NCBI RefSeq assembly: GCF_010731675.1
Contig: NZ_AP022584.1
Coordinates: 2,852,001 to 2,916,000 of the forward strand
Length of the DNA stretch: 64,000 nucleotides
Origin: Mycobacterium marseillense
GTDB lineage: Bacteria > Actinomycetota > Actinomycetes > Mycobacteriales > Mycobacteriaceae
Reading direction: 5' to 3'
Of this stretch, positions 35,745 through 46,604 are shown one piece after another. The notes beneath the pieces were generated by a model, which saw nothing but the letters and a program-made list of their open reading frames with translations, was not told the DNA's origin and searched no databases. Each line of letters opens with the position of its first letter. Positions within the stretch are counted from its first letter, which is position 1. Position numbers and translations under genes: made by a program.

Positions 35745-37477
35745 CCCACCGAGCTGACCGGATCCACCGGTGACCAGCGCAGCGCACCCGGGGCGAAGAG
35801 GGGCACCCGCGGGTGCGCCGGCGCTATCGGATCCAGCCGGCGATACGGCTCGCCCTGCATCGGGCGCTGGTCGTTCTCGCCGTTGTTCGGCCACAGCGAG
35901 GCGGCCCGCTCGGCCTGGGCGGTGATGGACAACGACGGGTTCACGCCCAGGTTCGCCGAGATGGCGGCGCCGTCCACCACAAACAGCGTCGGGTAGCCGT
36001 AGACCCGGTGATAGGGGTCGATGACCCCGTGGTCGGCGTTGTCGCCGATCACCGCACCGCCGAGGAAGTGCGCGGTCAGCGGGATGTTGAGCAGCTCTCC
36101 CCAGGTGCCGCCGGCCACGCCGTCGATCTTGGCGGCGATGCGGCGGGTGACCTCGTTGCCGACCGGGATCCACGTCGGGTTCGGCTCGCCGTGTCCCTGC
36201 TTGCTCGTGTACCAGCGGATGCCGAGCTTGCCGCGTTTGGTGAACGTGGTGATCGAGTTGTCCAGGTGCTGCATCACCAGCGCGATCATGGTGCGCTCGC
36301 TCCACTGGCGGGCGTTGAGCAGCCGCAGCGTGCCGCGCGGGTCCTCGCGGGCGGTCCGAAGCAACTGCTTCCAGCGCGGTACGTCGGTGCCTTCCGGTCC
36401 GGGACCGTCGGTCATCAACGTCTGCAGGAGCCCCATCGCGTTGGAGCCCTTGCCGTAGCGGACCGGTTCGATGTGGGTGTCCGACGTCGGGTGGATCGAC
36501 GACGTGATCGCCACCCCGTGTGTCAGGTCGAGGTTCGGGTCGACCTCGAGCTTCCCGGCGCCGACGATGGACTCGGAGTTGGTGCGGGTCAGCACGCCGA
36601 GGCGTTTGGAAAGCCGGGGCAGCCGGCCCTCGTCGCGCATCTTGAACAGCAGGTGCTGGGTGCCCCACGTCCCGGCGGCCAGGATCAGGTGCTTGGCCGT
36701 GTAGGTGCGCCGGTCGCGGCGCAGCCAACTGCCGGTGCGCACCGTGCGGACCTCCCACAGGCCGTCGGGGCGTTGCTCGAACCGCTTGACCGTCGTCATC
36801 GGAATCACTTGCGCGCCACCGGATTCCGCGAGATAAAGGTAGTTCTTCAGCAGGGTGTTCTTGGCGCCGTAGCGGCACCCGGTCATGCAGCAGCCGCACT
36901 CCAGGCAGCCGGTGCGCTCGGGTCCCGCGCCGCCGAAGAACGGGTCCGGCACGGTCTTGCCCGGCGCCTTGGTGCCGTCGGGGCCGAAGAACACCCCGAC
37001 CGGCGTCGGCACGAACGTGTCGCCGCAGCCCATGTCGTCGGCGACCTGTTTGACGACGCGGTCGGCGTCGGTGAAGGTCGGGTTCTCCACCACACCCAGC
37101 ATGCGTCGCGCCTGGTCGTAGTGCGGCATCAGCTCGTCGCGCCAGTCGGTGATGTGCGACCACTGCTGGTCTTTGAAGAACGGCTCCGGCGGCACATACA
37201 GCGTGTTGGCGTAGTTCAGCGAGCCGCCCCCCACTCCGGCGCCGGCCAGGATCAACACGTTCTTCAGCGGGTGAATGCGCTGAATCCCGTAGCAACCCAG
37301 CTTCGGTGCCCACAAGAACTTGCGCAGATCCCAGGACGTCTCGGCGAAGTCCTCGTCGGAGAACCGGCGCCCGGCCTCCAATACGCCCACGCGGTAGCCC
37401 TTTTCGGTCAGCCGCAACGCGCTGACGCTGCCCCCGAAACCCGAACCGATGATCAGTACGTCGTAATCCGGCTTCAT
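35741..37477 (-). CDS. choD: Cholesterol oxidase-like GMC flavoprotein ChoD
   Basis: 578 residues, the same length as M. tuberculosis ChoD. The FAD loop is [14 protein letters not shown] near the N-terminus, followed by [14 protein letters not shown], and the Cys-rich [18 protein letters not shown] typical of this subgroup. The C-terminus has [15 protein letters not shown] and [20 protein letters not shown]. It was annotated as cholesterol oxidase by homology; the true substrate in mycobacteria is debated. The vapBC pair that I recall beside choD in H37Rv is missing here. Confidence 0.92.
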   Translation of the reverse strand: MKPDYDVLIIGSGFGGSVSALRLTEKGYRVGVLEAGRRFSDEDFAETSWDLRKFLWAPKLGCYGIQRIHPLKNVLILAGAGVGGGSLNYANTLYVPPEPFFKDQQWSHITDWRDELMPHYDQARRMLGVVENPTFTDADRVVKQVADDMGCGDTFVPTPVGVFFGPDGTKAPGKTVPDPFFGGAGPERTGCLECGCCMTGCRYGAKNTLLKNYLYLAESGGAQVIPMTTVKRFEQRPDGLWEVRTVRTGSWLRRDRRTYTAKHLILAAGTWGTQHLLFKMRDEGRLPRLSKRLGVLTRTNSESIVGAGKLEVDPNLDLTHGVAITSSIHPTSDTHIEPVRYGKGSNAMGLLQTLMTDGPGPEGTDVPRWKQLLRTAREDPRGTLRLLNARQWSERTMIALVMQHLDNSITTFTKRGKLGIRWYTSKQGHGEPNPTWIPVGNEVTRRIAAKIDGVAGGTWGELLNIPLTAHFLGGAVIGDNADHGVIDPYHRVYGYPTLFVVDGAAISANLGVNPSLSITAQAERAASLWPNNGENDQRPMQGEPYRRLDPIAPAHPRVPLFAPGALRWSPVDPVSSVG

Positions 37478-37521
37478 CGCACCAGTATGGCCTTACCCGC
37501 TGGTAACAAGCCAGCGTGGCC

Positions 37522-39585
37522 CTACCCGAGCGTTGCGATGACCTGCGGCGCGTCGGCGGTCGGTCGGATGCCGGGGGCGGTTGCGGCCTGCACGCTGACC
37601 GCGACCCCGGAGTAGTGCGTCATCCCCGTGATGGGATCGAGCTCATCTTTGCTGGTGAGCAGATTGACGTTGGCTCGGTGCGCGTGTCCGTGAGGTATCG
37701 ACACCGCTCCGCGCCGGATGGCCGGATCGATTTTGGCGACCCCGATCAGCTCCCCGCTGGCACTACGCACGGTGACTTCTTGGTGATCGACGACGCCCGC
37801 CGCCGCAGCGTCGTCCGGATGCATGAGGACTTCGGACGGCTCGCCGAGGTACTCCAACTGTGAGTTCAACATGCTGCGCTGGCGCCGAGGCACCAGGACC
37901 AGCGGGGCGGGCTGCTCCAGCGTGGCCAGCTGATCGACCAGTATCGCCGGCGCCAGCCGCCACCCACCGAGCCGCTCGATGTGTCGGTCGACCCAGGGCG
38001 CCGGCAACTCGTGGCCCACCCGCACGCAGCGTTGCTCGATGAGATCCTCCATCGGCAGGCGCGCACCCGCGGTCACGCCCGCCAGCATCGCGTCGTCGGT
38101 GATCGGCTGGCTGGTGTCGGCGAGTACGTGGCCGAGGCGCTGTCCGAGTTCGGCCAGCACCCACCAGGTCGAGCGGCGGTCTCCTATCGGATCGACGACC
38201 GCCGGAGTGTATTGCGCGCCAACCTGTGTCAGCAGCACGTCCCACAGCGTCACGTCGGGCCGCTCCAGCTGGTCTGTGGTGGCCAGCACATGAGTGGACA
38301 GCTCCGTCGTCTCGTTTCCGATGATCTCGAGGGTGGCCAACACGTCGAGCTTGCGCAGCGCCGCCGTCAGCTCGCCGGCGTTGGGGAAGGCGGTGACCAT
38401 GCTGCCGCCCAGATTCAGCACGGCGCGGATATTGCCGGCACTGATCTCGTCGGGCAGGGCCGCGCAGGGCCATTCATCGAGCATCGAACGCAATTCGGGA
38501 CGGCTGCGAGGGCCGGGTCCGAACGATCCGTCGGGCCCGGAGATCGGTAACTCGAACGTTTCCAGCTGGTACCAGTATCCGGGGTGGAACCAGAAGCCGC
38601 CCGGGCGGTTGAGCGACCCGGTCACGGCCATCAACGCGTAGGCGAGCCACTGGGTTACGTTCGCGGTGGCCGACATGGTCACGCCCGTTCCGGTTTCTAC
38701 GGCTATCCGCCCGGTGTGACGCACCGCCGCCAGCAGCTCCGCGAGCCCGACCGGGTCGGCGTCGGTCAGCTCGGTGGTGCGGTCCAGTGTGAACGGTGCC
38801 ACCGCCGTCGCCAGCGCGTCGCTGTCCGCGGTGTGGCGCCGCACAAACTCGCGATCGGCACCATCGGAGAGCAGCTCTCGCACCAGAAACGCCAACACCG
38901 CATAGTCGGTACCCGGTCGCGGTGCCAGGTGACCGGTCGCCATTCGCGCCGTCTCGGTATGGCGAGGGTCGACAACCCACAACTGCCCCCGACCGGTCAG
39001 TCCGCGCAGATACCCCCTCGGGTTCGGCATCGCGATGTTATGGCCGTGCGAGACAACGGGATTGGTACCGACCAACAGAAGCAGGTCGGCGTTGTCGTAG
39101 TCGGGGCGTCCGGACAGCGCCGACGTCCCGCCCATCAGGTCCGCGATCAACACCTTGGCGGTGCCGTCAATGGTCATGGGACTGAATTTCGCCGGAGTGC
39201 CGATGGCGGCGTGCAACCCCTGGGCCATCCGGTACCCGGTGGTGTCCATACCCAGGCCGCTGCCGAAGAAAATGCCGACCGAACCGGGCCCGTGGCGATC
39301 GATGACCTGGCGCAACCGTTCGCCCAGATCATCGAGGCACTCCTGCCACGTGGTGGGCACCAAGGCGTCGTCAACCCGCATCATCGGGCGGTCGAGCCGG
39401 TGCGGGTGGTGGTGCATCTTCCCCAGCGAACGCCCCTTCGGGCAGGTGTAACCCTTCGACCGCGGATGTTCCCGATCGCCGCGCACGTCGACCACGGTGT
39501 CACCGTCGACGTCGACGAGAATCCCGCAGACCGTCGTGCAGATTCGGCAGAAGCTTCGTATCGTGCGCACGCCCTCGGCAGCCAA
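37522..39585 (-). CDS. Molybdopterin oxidoreductase (DMSO-reductase superfamily), substrate unknown
   Basis: 687 residues from the TTG at 39585. This start was chosen because AAGGAGG lies 6 nt upstream; GTG 39570 has no suitably placed site. Four Cys at 13, 16, 20 and 48 (FCRICTTVCG, then YTCPKG) bind a 4Fe-4S cluster. The Mo-bisMGD domains follow (LLLVGTNPVVSHGHN, then MPNPRGY; C-terminal VPRRQRSMLNSQ and HPDDAAAAG). There is no Tat signal, so it is cytosolic. No electron-transfer subunit or maturation gene lies nearby. It may be an assimilatory or formate-like enzyme. Divergent from a TetR gene across an inverted repeat, and inserted between choD and guaB3. Confidence 0.85.
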   Translation of the reverse strand: MAAEGVRTIRSFCRICTTVCGILVDVDGDTVVDVRGDREHPRSKGYTCPKGRSLGKMHHHPHRLDRPMMRVDDALVPTTWQECLDDLGERLRQVIDRHGPGSVGIFFGSGLGMDTTGYRMAQGLHAAIGTPAKFSPMTIDGTAKVLIADLMGGTSALSGRPDYDNADLLLLVGTNPVVSHGHNIAMPNPRGYLRGLTGRGQLWVVDPRHTETARMATGHLAPRPGTDYAVLAFLVRELLSDGADREFVRRHTADSDALATAVAPFTLDRTTELTDADPVGLAELLAAVRHTGRIAVETGTGVTMSATANVTQWLAYALMAVTGSLNRPGGFWFHPGYWYQLETFELPISGPDGSFGPGPRSRPELRSMLDEWPCAALPDEISAGNIRAVLNLGGSMVTAFPNAGELTAALRKLDVLATLEIIGNETTELSTHVLATTDQLERPDVTLWDVLLTQVGAQYTPAVVDPIGDRRSTWWVLAELGQRLGHVLADTSQPITDDAMLAGVTAGARLPMEDLIEQRCVRVGHELPAPWVDRHIERLGGWRLAPAILVDQLATLEQPAPLVLVPRRQRSMLNSQLEYLGEPSEVLMHPDDAAAAGVVDHQEVTVRSASGELIGVAKIDPAIRRGAVSIPHGHAHRANVNLLTSKDELDPITGMTHYSGVAVSVQAATAPGIRPTADAPQVIATLG

Positions 39586-39623
39586 CCGCGTCCTCCTTGG
39601 TGGTCCTGGCCACTCACCCGAAA

Positions 39624-39658
39624 TGTAGACAGTGACAACAATGATGTCAATGACTACA
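39624..39658. promoter_or_regulatory. Imperfect operator between the molybdopterin gene and tetR
   Basis: Arms TGTAGACAGTGACA (39624-39637) and TGTCAATGACTACA (39645-39658) pair at 12 of 14 positions around a 7-bp centre. It lies in the 83-bp divergent gap, 10 bp from the tetR start. It is likely bound by that TetR and would control both genes. Confidence 0.7.
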
Positions 39659-39668
39659 TCTTGGTAAT

Positions 39669-40295
39669 GTGCCCGTCGTGGACGATCGGCGGTACCACCA
39701 CGGCTCCCTCCGGGCGGCACTGCTGTCCGAGGCCGAGAAAACGCTGCGTAAATCCGGCGTCGACGGCTTGTCGTTACGGGAGCTGGCCCGCGCGGTCGGC
39801 GTCAGTCACAGCGCCCCGCGCCGACACTTCGACGACAAAGCGGCGATGCTCGAAGCGCTCGTCATCGATGGTTTCGACCGGCTCGGCCGCGCCCTGGCGA
39901 AAGCAGCCGAGCCCGACGGACGCGACTTCGTCACGTCTCTGAGCGACGTCGCGGTGGCCTATGTTCGGTTCGCCACCGATAACCCCGCGTTGGTCGAGCT
40001 GATGTCGGCCAGGAGGTATCTGGCGAACGCCTCCGATGAACTTGCCCGCGCCCGGGACGCGAGCTTCGCGCCGGTGACGAACCTTGTCGCCGCCGGGCAG
40101 GCGGACGGTGAGCTGGTCGCCGGCGACCTGCAGAGGATCGGGACCGTACTCTTTGCCACCCTGCACGGGATCGCGACCATGGCGAACAACAAAATGATCG
40201 ATCCACTCGAGGACAGACTGATATTCGACGTGGTTGCGTCGCTGCTGGAGGGGCTGGCGCCGCGCGGGCGGACCGGGCGGCCCGACGGCAACTAG
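39669..40295 (+). CDS. TetR-family regulator divergent from the molybdopterin oxidoreductase
   Basis: 208 residues. The N-terminus has YHHGSLRAALLSEAEKTL, then the helix-turn-helix LSLRELARAVGVSHSAPRRHFDDKAAML; the C-terminal half resembles the WHG/TetR_C_33 type seen in drug and redox sensors. The GTG at 39669 is the only start that leaves the operator free. Its stop overlaps that of guaB3 by 4 bp. Its target is inferred to be the operator at 39624-39658. Confidence 0.85.
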   Translation: MPVVDDRRYHHGSLRAALLSEAEKTLRKSGVDGLSLRELARAVGVSHSAPRRHFDDKAAMLEALVIDGFDRLGRALAKAAEPDGRDFVTSLSDVAVAYVRFATDNPALVELMSARRYLANASDELARARDASFAPVTNLVAAGQADGELVAGDLQRIGTVLFATLHGIATMANNKMIDPLEDRLIFDVVASLLEGLAPRGRTGRPDGN

Positions 40296-41419
40296 CTCCC
40301 GACGGTCAGGCCGACCTTCTGGAACTCCTTGAGGTCGCAATAGCCGGCCTTGGCCATCGACCGGCGCAGGCCGCCGACCAGGTTGAGGCTGCCGAAGGGG
40401 TCGTCGGACGGCCCGCTCAGCACCTGCCGCAGCGGCGGGCGTTCACCGACGGCGATCTGCAGCAGCGCCCCGCGCGGCAACGACGGGTGCGCGGCCGCGG
40501 CCGGCCAGAACCAGCCCTCGCCGAGCGCCTCGGCGGCCTCGGCGAGCGGCGTGCCCAGCACCACCGCGTCGGCGCCGCAGGCGATGGCCTTCGCCAGCTC
40601 GCCCGAAGTGTGGATGTCGCCGTCGGCCAGCACGTGCACATAGCGACCGCCGGTCTCGTCGAGGTACTCGCGGCGCGCGGCGGCGGCGTCGGCGATCGCG
40701 GTGGCCATCGGCACGCTGATGCCCAGCACCTCGTCGCTGGTGGTCACCCCCCGGGTGGCGCCGTAGCCGACGATGACGCCGGCGGCGCCGGTGCGCATGA
40801 GGTGCAGCGCGGTGCGATGGTCCTGCACGCCGCCGGCGACCACCGGCACGTCGAGCTCGGAGATGAAGGTCTTGAGATTCAGCGGCTCCCCATCGCTGGC
40901 GACCCGCTCGGCCGAGACGATGGTGCCCTGGATGACCAGCAGGTCGATGCCGGCCTGCAGCAACACCGGGGTGAGCGCCTGGGCGTTTTGCGGGCTGACC
41001 CGCACCGCGGTGGTGACGCCGGCCTCCCGGATGCGGGCCACGGCCGAGCCCAGCAGGTCCGGGTTCAGCGGGGCGGCGTGGAATTCCTGCAGCAGCCGGA
41101 TCGCCGCCGAGGGTTCGGGTTCCTTGCTGGCGGCCTCGACCAGCTGGGCGATCTTGGCCTCGACATCGGCGTGCCGGCCGATCAGTCCCTCGCCGTTGAG
41201 CACGCCCAGCCCGCCGAGGCGGCCCAGCTCGATCGCGAACTCCGGCGACACCAGCGCATCGGTCGGATGCGCCAGCACCGGGATCTCGAACCGGTAGGCG
41301 TCGAGCTGCCAGGCGGTCGAGACGTCCTGCGACGACCGGGTGCGCCGGGACGCCACGATGCTGACTTCGCTCAGTTCATAACTGCGACGGGCGGTGCGGC
41401 CCATCCCGATCTCGACCAT
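40292..41419 (-). CDS. guaB3: GuaB3, IMP dehydrogenase-family protein
   Basis: 375 residues, an IMPDH-type barrel without CBS domains (VEIGMGRTARRSYELSEVSIV start, ADGDIHTSGELAKAIACGADAVVLG). GuaB3 paralogues are conserved in actinobacteria beside guaB2, and in M. tuberculosis IMPDH activity comes from GuaB2, not GuaB3. GuaB3 may act in another purine step such as GMP reduction. It lies 7 bp downstream of guaB2 and is co-transcribed with it. Confidence 0.92.
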   Translation of the reverse strand: MVEIGMGRTARRSYELSEVSIVASRRTRSSQDVSTAWQLDAYRFEIPVLAHPTDALVSPEFAIELGRLGGLGVLNGEGLIGRHADVEAKIAQLVEAASKEPEPSAAIRLLQEFHAAPLNPDLLGSAVARIREAGVTTAVRVSPQNAQALTPVLLQAGIDLLVIQGTIVSAERVASDGEPLNLKTFISELDVPVVAGGVQDHRTALHLMRTGAAGVIVGYGATRGVTTSDEVLGISVPMATAIADAAAARREYLDETGGRYVHVLADGDIHTSGELAKAIACGADAVVLGTPLAEAAEALGEGWFWPAAAAHPSLPRGALLQIAVGERPPLRQVLSGPSDDPFGSLNLVGGLRRSMAKAGYCDLKEFQKVGLTVGS

Positions 41420-41426
41420 CTGGGCC

Positions 41427-43073
<1,647 letters not shown>

Positions 43074-43195
43074 TTATCGGCTCGCCTCTCACTGGACTTC
43101 GCTTGCTCGGGGCGCGCCGCGCATGTCGAACGGAACGGGAACGGCGGGTGGCTCCCTGCTGGCGTTATCCCGACCCGGCTGCGTAGGCTAGGGGC

Positions 43196-43609
43196 GTGCG
43201 CGACCACCTCCCACCGGGTTTGCCGCCCGATCCTTTCGCCGACGACCCCTGCGATCCGTCGGCGGCGCTGGAAGCCGTCGAGCCAGGCCAGCCCCTAGAT
43301 CAGCAAGAGCGGATGGCCGTCGAGGCCGACCTCGCGGATCTGGCGGTGTACGAGGCGTTGCTGGCGCACAAAGGTATTCGCGGACTCGTGGTCTGCTGCG
43401 ACGAGTGTCAGCAGGATCACTATCACGACTGGGACATGCTGCGGGCCAACCTGCTGCAGCTGTTGATCGACGGCACCGTGCGCCCGCACGAGCCCGCCTA
43501 CGACCCCGAGCCGGACGCCTACGTCACGTGGGATTACTGCCGGGGCTACGCCGACGCCTCGCTCAACGAAGCGACGTCAGACGCCGACGGCTTCCACCGC
43601 CGTCACTGA
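43196..43609 (+). CDS. Conserved DUF5319 protein (Rv3412-like)
   Basis: 137 residues; function unknown. An acidic, Pro-rich N-terminus is followed by LADLAVYEALLAHKGIRGLVV, then CCDECQQDHYHDWDML, in which two or three Cys and His could hold a metal. The C-terminus is DPEPDAYVTWDYCRGYADA. Actinobacterial, widely conserved next to sigD/rsdA. GTG start at 43196. Its last 7 bp overlap the end of rsdA. Confidence 0.85.
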   Translation: MRDHLPPGLPPDPFADDPCDPSAALEAVEPGQPLDQQERMAVEADLADLAVYEALLAHKGIRGLVVCCDECQQDHYHDWDMLRANLLQLLIDGTVRPHEPAYDPEPDAYVTWDYCRGYADASLNEATSDADGFHRRH

Positions 43610-44259
43610 TTCCCCCCGCTCGAGGGCTGACCCGGTAACGGGGCGGCCGCCTTCGGCGCGGCCGACGAAGCCGGCAGCGTGGCGTCCGGGTTGCGCGATT
43701 CGACCTTGGCGTTCAACAGCTTCAGCTGATTCATCAGGTCCTGCTTGACGGCCGGGTCGTCGATCGACTGCACCAAACTGCTCACGTCAATCAGCTGACG
43801 TCGGGCCAGGTCCCACTCGCCGCGGTCGATCGATTCCTGCACCTTGGCCAAATCGGCCTTGGCAGCCAGCATTTCCTGCTTCTCGTTGACCCGCGGCTGG
43901 TCGAAGAACATCGCGTGCAGCCCGTGCAGGGGCGTGCCCGGACGGGCCTCGACCACCATGGCGCCGAAGCCACTGAGCGCTATCAGCGCCGCGGCGACCG
44001 AGGCGATGGCGGTCAGGCCGCGACGGCCCGTCCGGCGCTCGGCCAGCCCGGTGCGCAACGCGTTGACGGCCTCTTCGGGTGTCACCAGCGCGCTGGCCGG
44101 GGGCCACCGCAGGTTGTCGCGCCAGTCCTCGAGCATGGTGGTCAGCACGTCGACATCGGGGTCCTCGACGCTCACCGGCCGGCGCTGGGCCAGCGCATCG
44201 AGGAGTAGATCGGTGCGGGCGAATTCGTTCAGTGATTCAGGCACAGTCACCTGCCGCAA
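43603..44259 (-). CDS. rsdA: Anti-sigma-D factor RsdA (short form)
   Basis: 218-residue membrane anti-sigma factor. The cytosolic SigD-binding part carries FARTDLLLDALAQRRPVSVEDPD and NLRWPPASALVTPEEAVNALR. One membrane helix lies at about 80-103 (LTAIASVAAALIALSGFGAMV). A short external coiled-coil/Pro tail follows. M. tuberculosis RsdA is about 299 residues; the long extracellular Pro/Ser tail is mostly missing here. It overlaps sigD by 23 bp, coupling regulator and sigma factor. Confidence 0.9.
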   Translation of the reverse strand: MRQVTVPESLNEFARTDLLLDALAQRRPVSVEDPDVDVLTTMLEDWRDNLRWPPASALVTPEEAVNALRTGLAERRTGRRGLTAIASVAAALIALSGFGAMVVEARPGTPLHGLHAMFFDQPRVNEKQEMLAAKADLAKVQESIDRGEWDLARRQLIDVSSLVQSIDDPAVKQDLMNQLKLLNAKVESRNPDATLPASSAAPKAAAPLPGQPSSGGNQ

Positions 44260-44815
44260 TCATCTCGGACTTCAACCGCGACAACGCGCGGTGCTGGGCA
44301 ACGCGGACCGCCCCCGTGGTGCTGCCGACCGCGGCCGCGGTCTCCTCGGCGGACAGGCCGACGACGACGCGCAGGATCAGGATCTCGCGCTGCTTGGCGG
44401 GCAGGATTTCGAGCAGTTCGCTCATCCGGCTCACCGAATCGGCTTCGATGGCAAGCTGTTCGGGCCCCGCGTCGGGCGACCATCGTTCGGGAACCGACTC
44501 GGTGGGATAGGCCAGATCACGGCCGGCGGCCCGATGGGCGTCGGCGACCTTGTGGGCCGCGATGCCATACAGGAAGGCCAGAAAGGGACGTCCGCGATCC
44601 CGATAGCGGGGCAGCGCCGTGATCGTCGCCAAGCACACCTCCTGCGCCACGTCATCCGCTGACAGGCCACCCCGGTCGACCGTGCCGACGCGCGCCCGGC
44701 AATAGCGCACGACGATCGGGCGGATGGTCTCCAGCACCTCCCTCAGTGCGCCGTGGTCTCCGGTGGCGGCCTTGGCGACCACAGCATCGAGACGTTCCCC
44801 TGCTGGAATTGTCAT
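44237..44815 (-). CDS. sigD: ECF sigma factor SigD
   Basis: 192 residues. Region 2 is TIRPIVVRYCRARVGT, with LSADDVAQEVCLATITALPRYRDRGRPFLAFLYGIAAHKVADA, and region 4 is LLEILPAKQREILILRVVVGLSAEETAAAVGSTTGAVRVAQHRAL. Group of sigma factors that M. tuberculosis uses in starvation and ribosomal gene control. Held inactive by RsdA, whose gene overlaps its 3' end. The ATG at 44815 leaves a short leader; a slightly longer M. tuberculosis form (212) has an extended N-terminus. Confidence 0.93.
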   Translation of the reverse strand: MTIPAGERLDAVVAKAATGDHGALREVLETIRPIVVRYCRARVGTVDRGGLSADDVAQEVCLATITALPRYRDRGRPFLAFLYGIAAHKVADAHRAAGRDLAYPTESVPERWSPDAGPEQLAIEADSVSRMSELLEILPAKQREILILRVVVGLSAEETAAAVGSTTGAVRVAQHRALSRLKSEMIAAGDCA

Positions 44816-44905
44816 CGACGGTGATATCCCTAACGTTACGAACCGGACACATCGCGGGCCAACTGGGCTAACTAACGAAATGACAATAACGGGCGGGGGG
44901 CCGAT

Positions 44906-45736
44906 TCAAGCGGAACGCCACGTTCCACCGGCGTGCCGCACCTGGCCTGCGCAGATATCGCGGATTTCGCGCAGTTGCTGTGCCGAAAAAGTGACACTTT
45001 CGATATCGATCAGCAAGCACGCCAACGCCCAGCGCAGCGGGAGCAGACCCAATTGGCCGGTGGTTTGCAGCGCGGCGTCCGCGACCGTGCGGGCGCGCTC
45101 GATGTTTCCCGCGCTGCACAGCGCGGCGGCCTGCACCACCTCGCTTTTGACTCGGTGCCGCGCCGACGGGATGGCCATGGCCGCGGCCAGCTCCACCGCC
45201 TCGGTGGCGTGGCCGACGGCGGCCCCGCCGTCACCGCGGGCCATCGCGAGCTCGGCGGCCACCCATCGGCGACGCACCGGAAGCCGATCGGGCACCGTCG
45301 GTGCGGCGTCCGGGGATGCCAGCAGCGGGTCGGCGCGCGCCAGCAGCGTCGCCGCGGCCGCGAAGCGCCCCACCCCCAGCGCGTCGGCCGCCAGCCCGAT
45401 CAGGGCGTCGGCGCCCGCCTCGGGGTCGGCGCCGGCCAGCGCCAGGGCGCGCCCGTCCCAGCCGCGGGCCACGGTGTGCCAACCGAGCTGGCGCAGGAAC
45501 GATCCCTGAGTGCTGTGGGCCAGCGAGGCCACCGGTCCGGCCGGGGCGCCGCGCCGCAGCGCCGCGAGGTCGCGCAGGGCGGCGCCGTAGCGCCCCTGCC
45601 CCCCGGCGGCGACGGCGCGCAGCCACAGCTGCGCGGGCGTCGTCGCCGACGGCAGCGGCCAGCTGCCGGGCCGGTCTCCGAACGCGGCGTCGGCCAGCTG
45701 CCGCCCAATCAAGGAAGTGTGACGAGTTTCAATCAC
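44906..45736 (-). CDS. Alpha-helical hypothetical protein (Rv3415c-like)
   Basis: 276 residues, Ala-rich, predicted to be nearly all helical and possibly TPR-like (repeated A..L..AR.L pairs). No catalytic residues. GTG 45736 gives the length of Rv3415c (about 275); longer upstream starts exist but add unrelated residues. Function unknown. It is transcribed toward sigD with a 90-bp gap and is divergent from whiB3. Confidence 0.75.
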   Translation of the reverse strand: MIETRHTSLIGRQLADAAFGDRPGSWPLPSATTPAQLWLRAVAAGGQGRYGAALRDLAALRRGAPAGPVASLAHSTQGSFLRQLGWHTVARGWDGRALALAGADPEAGADALIGLAADALGVGRFAAAATLLARADPLLASPDAAPTVPDRLPVRRRWVAAELAMARGDGGAAVGHATEAVELAAAMAIPSARHRVKSEVVQAAALCSAGNIERARTVADAALQTTGQLGLLPLRWALACLLIDIESVTFSAQQLREIRDICAGQVRHAGGTWRSA

Positions 45737-46098
45737 AATGATGTAGTAAACAGTTTGTGGTCTTCCTGTTACCGAACAGTTAATCACTGTAGCCCATGGA
45801 TAAATTCGCTCCGCGGCTCCGGTCGGCGCTGAGCTGGGAAATCTCCTTTCGGCCAACTGCCTGGTAGCGCGGCGTCAGTGTCGCAATTCCATTCGAGATG
45901 AACGCGAAGTTAATTCTGCCCCAAGGGACACATACTTTGCCGGGCTAAGTGGCTATTGACGGAAATTCACCGTCGCCCCTAACGTCTACGCAAGACGGGT
46001 AGTCATCGGGGACTCCACTCCACTTAATTTAAGTTGCACACCATCGCTTTCGCGATCCTGACCTCACTCGGCGGGGCGTGCAGAGAGGGAACGAACCA
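45737..46098. other. 362-bp gap between the Rv3415c-like gene and whiB3
   Basis: The long upstream region of whiB3. Near the left end, AACTGTT occurs twice on the minus strand (around 45750-45756 and 45775-45781) and CTGTT-ACCG-AACAG (45766-45779) is an inverted repeat, probably for the left gene. The right part is comparatively AT-rich and carries a possible whiB3 promoter. No ORF or tRNA seen. Confidence 0.6.
45956..45985 (+). promoter_or_regulatory. whiB3: Possible SigA-type whiB3 promoter
   Basis: TTGACG (45956-45961), 18 bp, then TAACGT (45980-45985). This gives a leader of just over 100 nt. It is a plausible promoter; no start-site data. Confidence 0.35.
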
Positions 46099-46401
46099 AT
46101 GCCACAGCCAGAGCAGCTACCCGGACCCAACGCCGACATCTGGAATTGGCAACTGCAGGGCTTGTGCCGCGGCGTTGACTCAGCGGTGTTTTTCCACCCC
46201 GACGGCGAGCGCGGCCGCGCCCGCTTGCAACGCGAGCAGCGCGCCAAGGAAATGTGCCGGCAGTGCCCGGTGATCCAGGAATGCCGTTCGCATGCCCTCG
46301 AAGTCGGTGAGCCCTACGGGATTTGGGGCGGCCTGTCGGAGTCCGAACGCGACCTCCTCCTCAAGGGTGACATCGGCCGCGGCATCCGGCGCAGCGCCTG
46401 A
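46099..46401 (+). CDS. whiB3: WhiB3 redox-sensing iron-sulphur transcription regulator
   Basis: 100 residues. The four cluster Cys are at 23, 53, 56 and 62 (LCRG and the CxxCPVIQEC run), and the turn GIWGGLSESER follows. Basic C-terminus GRGIRRSA. It holds a 4Fe-4S cluster that responds to O2 and NO and controls lipid and redox genes in M. tuberculosis. The ATG at 46099 (MPQPEQLPGPNAD) matches the orthologue; in-frame codons upstream are not conserved. The DNA has a long leader. Confidence 0.95.
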   Translation: MPQPEQLPGPNADIWNWQLQGLCRGVDSAVFFHPDGERGRARLQREQRAKEMCRQCPVIQECRSHALEVGEPYGIWGGLSESERDLLLKGDIGRGIRRSA

Positions 46402-46425
46402 CAGCGCGATCCTGTTCGGCGCGGC

Positions 46426-46602
46426 CTAGTATTCCGATCGCCGGTGCGGCCTGGGGAGGTATTCCGCGCCGCCCTCGCCCTCCCAGCGGTGGATCTGTTT
46501 GTCCGGAACGTGCGACGAATCCCCCTGCATCAACACCGCTTTCACCTTGTCGGCGACTTCGCGTCGTTTCGGGATGCCGCGTCGGGTTACCTTCATCACC
46601 AT
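46426..46602 (-). CDS. Small basic protein coupled to the GreA-like gene
   Basis: 58 residues, Lys/Arg-rich, beginning MVMKVTRRGIPKRREVADKV and ending PHRRSEY. It starts 2 bp after the stop of the GreA-like gene. The family is not recognised. Charge and length suggest a nucleic-acid or ribosome-binding role, which is inference only. It lies 24 bp beyond the whiB3 stop, on the other strand. Confidence 0.45.
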   Translation of the reverse strand: MVMKVTRRGIPKRREVADKVKAVLMQGDSSHVPDKQIHRWEGEGGAEYLPRPHRRSEY

Positions 46603-46604
46603 AG

